64,000 nt of DNA, from positions 1 to 64,000 of the forward strand of contig JAMOAY010000026.1 in assembly GCA_039908525.1 (NCBI GenBank), given 5' to 3'. Below are positions 62,330 through 64,000 of this stretch, piece after piece (position 1 is the stretch's first letter; each line of letters starts with the position of its first letter). The notes below the pieces were generated by a model. That model was given only the letters and a program-made list of their open reading frames with translations, made no database searches and was not told where the DNA came from. Both the position numbers and the translations under genes were made by a program. This DNA is from Magnetaquicoccus sp039908525 (GTDB lineage Bacteria; Pseudomonadota; Magnetococcia; Magnetococcales; Magnetaquicoccaceae).

Positions 62330-63871
62330 ATGACCGATGCCTTTTTTGAAAAATATCAGTACAAGATCAAGACCGTGACGGATCTTCAGGAGATTCTCGG
62401 CCCTTTTCCCCGTGCCCGGCGGGTCATTATGTGCCATGGGGTGTTTGATGTGGTGCATCCCGGTCATGTCCACCATCTGGCCTATGCCAAGAGCAAGGCG
62501 GATATTCTGGTGGTCAGCATCACCAGCGACCGCCATATCACCAAGGGGGTCTACCGTCCCCATGTGCCGGAACGGTTGCGGGCACTGAACCTGGCTGCCT
62601 TCGAGATGGTGGATTATGTGCTGGTTGATCCGGAGGCCAAACCGTTGGCCAACATCGCGGCGTTGCAGCCCGACATGTTCGCCAAGGGGTTCGAGTATGT
62701 GGCGGCCGGAGTGGCCCCCAAGACGGCGGAGGAGCTTGATGTTCTGCAAACCTATGGCGGTGAGCTGATCTTCACGCCGGGTGATGTGGTCTACTCCTCC
62801 TCCCATCTGATCGATCTGGCGGCGCCCAACATCAAACAGGAAAAGTTGCTGCTCCTGATGCGGGACAATGGGGTCACCTTCGATCTTCTCAAACAGACGG
62901 CCACCAGCCTGCAGGGGTTTCGTATCCATGTGCTGGGTGACACCATTGTCGACAGCCTGACGCAGACGACACTGATCGGCGGCCAGACCAAGACCCCCAC
63001 CTTCAGCGTGCTGTACGAAAGCTGCAAAAATTTTGTCGGTGGCGCCGGGGTGGTCTGCAAACATATGCGGGCGGCCGGGGCAGAGGTGGTCTTTTCCACG
63101 GTCCTGGGCAAGGACGAACTGGCCGAGTTTGCCTTGGCGGACCTGCAGGAGGCGGGTATCGACTGCCGGCATGTGGTGGACAAAACCCGTCCGACGGTGA
63201 ACAAGAACGCCATCGTCTGCAACGATTACCGGATGCTGAAGATCGACCGTCTGGACAACCGGCAAATTTCGGATGCCATTCTGTCCCGTCTGGAAGCCAC
63301 CCTGCGCGACACCCCTTGCGATGCGGTGGTCTTCAGTGATTTCCGCCACGGCATTTTCAACCGCAACAGTGTCTCCCGGCTGGCAGCGGCCATCCCGGAG
63401 CGGGTATTTCGGGTGGCGGACAGCCAGGTGGCCAGTCGCTGGGGCAACATCACCGAATTTGTGGATTTTGACCTGATCACCCCCAATGAGCGGGAGGCCC
63501 GTTTTGCCTTGGCGGACCAGGATTCCGGCGTCGGCGCCCTGACCCGGGAGCTGATCAGCCGGACCCGCTGCAAGACGGTCATGCTCAAGCTGGGTCCGCG
63601 GGGTGTATTTACCACCCGGGGCGAACGGCCGAATCAGACCGACCATTTCTTCTCGGTGGACAGTTTTTCCGGCCATGTGGTGGACGCGGTTGGGGCCGGG
63701 GATGCCCTGTTGGCCTATGCCACCCTGGCGATGCTGAAAACCGATTCCGAGGTGGTGGCCACCATCCTGGGCTCCCTGGCGGCGGCCTGTGAATGCGAGC
63801 GGGATGGCAATATACCAATCAAGCCCGAGGATATCGTGGCCAAATTGACATCCTTGGAGAGGAGTTGTTGA
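62330..63871 (+). CDS. Bifunctional heptose nucleotidyltransferase / kinase (HldE-like, domains in reversed order)
   Basis: A 513-residue two-domain enzyme. The N-terminal nucleotidyltransferase has GVFDVVHPGHVHHL with the H-x-G-H motif (His43, His46) and a conserved SxTxDR-like SITSDRHI. The C-terminal PfkB kinase has GQTKTPTFSVLYES, FVGGAGVVCKHM, LKLGPRGVF and the anion-hole VGAGDALLAY. In E. coli HldE the kinase comes first, so the order here is reversed. Product: ADP- or GDP-heptose by inference. GGAGGGG precedes ATG 62330. The next gene begins 2 bp after the stop. Confidence 0.85.
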   Translation: MTDAFFEKYQYKIKTVTDLQEILGPFPRARRVIMCHGVFDVVHPGHVHHLAYAKSKADILVVSITSDRHITKGVYRPHVPERLRALNLAAFEMVDYVLVDPEAKPLANIAALQPDMFAKGFEYVAAGVAPKTAEELDVLQTYGGELIFTPGDVVYSSSHLIDLAAPNIKQEKLLLLMRDNGVTFDLLKQTATSLQGFRIHVLGDTIVDSLTQTTLIGGQTKTPTFSVLYESCKNFVGGAGVVCKHMRAAGAEVVFSTVLGKDELAEFALADLQEAGIDCRHVVDKTRPTVNKNAIVCNDYRMLKIDRLDNRQISDAILSRLEATLRDTPCDAVVFSDFRHGIFNRNSVSRLAAAIPERVFRVADSQVASRWGNITEFVDFDLITPNEREARFALADQDSGVGALTRELISRTRCKTVMLKLGPRGVFTTRGERPNQTDHFFSVDSFSGHVVDAVGAGDALLAYATLAMLKTDSEVVATILGSLAAACECERDGNIPIKPEDIVAKLTSLERSC

Positions 63872-63872
63872 C

Positions 63873-64000
63873 ATGTTGACCCATCACTGGAACACCCCGC
63901 AACAACCGGGCCGCGTCTGCCTGCTGGGCAGTCAGGGCTTTGTGGCCTCGGCCATCGCCCAGGAGTTGGCTGCCCGGCAGATCCCCCTGCAAACACTGGG
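63873..64000 (+). CDS. NAD-dependent epimerase/dehydratase-like gene, 5' end only
   Basis: The first 42 codons are in the window: a short lead followed by a Rossmann-like strand and loop (VCLLGSQGFVASAIAQELAA). The fingerprint G-x-x-G-x-x-x is present in GSQGFVA. The gene starts 2 bp after the HldE-like stop, so it is in the same operon, and an HldD-like epimerase or sugar dehydratase would fit. The window ends before a family can be decided. Confidence 0.6.
   Translation, partial: MLTHHWNTPQQPGRVCLLGSQGFVASAIAQELAARQIPLQTL

Overview
The window is about 64 kb of GC-rich DNA from a Gram-negative bacterium, most likely a proteobacterium. The Gram-negative reading rests on an LPS-type heptose pathway, an OmpA-like and an AsmA-like protein, and a LapB/LapC-type secretion pair. 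No rRNA, tRNA or taxonomic marker is present. The combination of long octapeptide-repeat surface proteins and multi-hairpin intergenic repeats suggests a magnetotactic-coccus-like lineage (Magnetococcales), but that is only an impression.

Layout. 1-7013 (minus strand): aat, a double-FHA protein, carA, then a RecQ-like helicase fused to a phosphoribosyltransferase-like domain, coupled by an ATGA overlap to a DprA-family gene. The last two look like a defence or toxin-antitoxin module related to ShosTA. A short RelE/ParE toxin-like gene lies at the edge. 7140-10729: LapB/LapC-like type I secretion transporter and adaptor. 10741-11201: a multi-hairpin repeat element. 11276-11813: a DUF4160/DUF2442 pair. 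11885-13971: trpB-trpA. 14181-17326: AsmA-like protein and an OmpA-family protein with a lysine-rich tail. 17465-18448: an Rpn-family nuclease. 18837-27978: one giant multidomain surface protein broken by a G11 tract. 28190-32791: Kup potassium transporter with a KdpD/KdpE-like two-component pair. 32829-33225: a second copy of the hairpin repeat. 33261-44382 (minus strand): an unusual cluster of an FHA protein, a 1596-residue membrane protein with a PilZ-like end, a cyclic-nucleotide-binding protein, a ZorA/MotA-like channel protein with a very long coiled-coil tail, and a PAP2 phosphatase. 44583-50492: the conserved proteostasis block tig-clpP-clpX-lon. 50612-64000: a surface-sugar biosynthesis cluster.

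How genes work together. The sugar cluster encodes a transaldolase-family protein and a split transketolase (able to supply sedoheptulose 7-phosphate), a GmhB-like phosphatase, a GmhA-like isomerase and an HldE-like two-domain enzyme with reversed domain order. That is close to a complete nucleotide-heptose pathway. It is embedded with a C-methyltransferase, sugar reductase, two glycosyltransferases, a deacetylase-like protein and a formyltransferase.

The most promising undescribed items are: the FHA / PilZ / cNMP / ZorA-like cluster, which has no MotB/ZorB partner in view; the RecQ-PRTase + DprA module; the paired multi-hairpin repeat elements, whose stems vary while keeping complementarity; and the giant surface protein with a caspase-like domain and a possible phase-variable poly-G tract.
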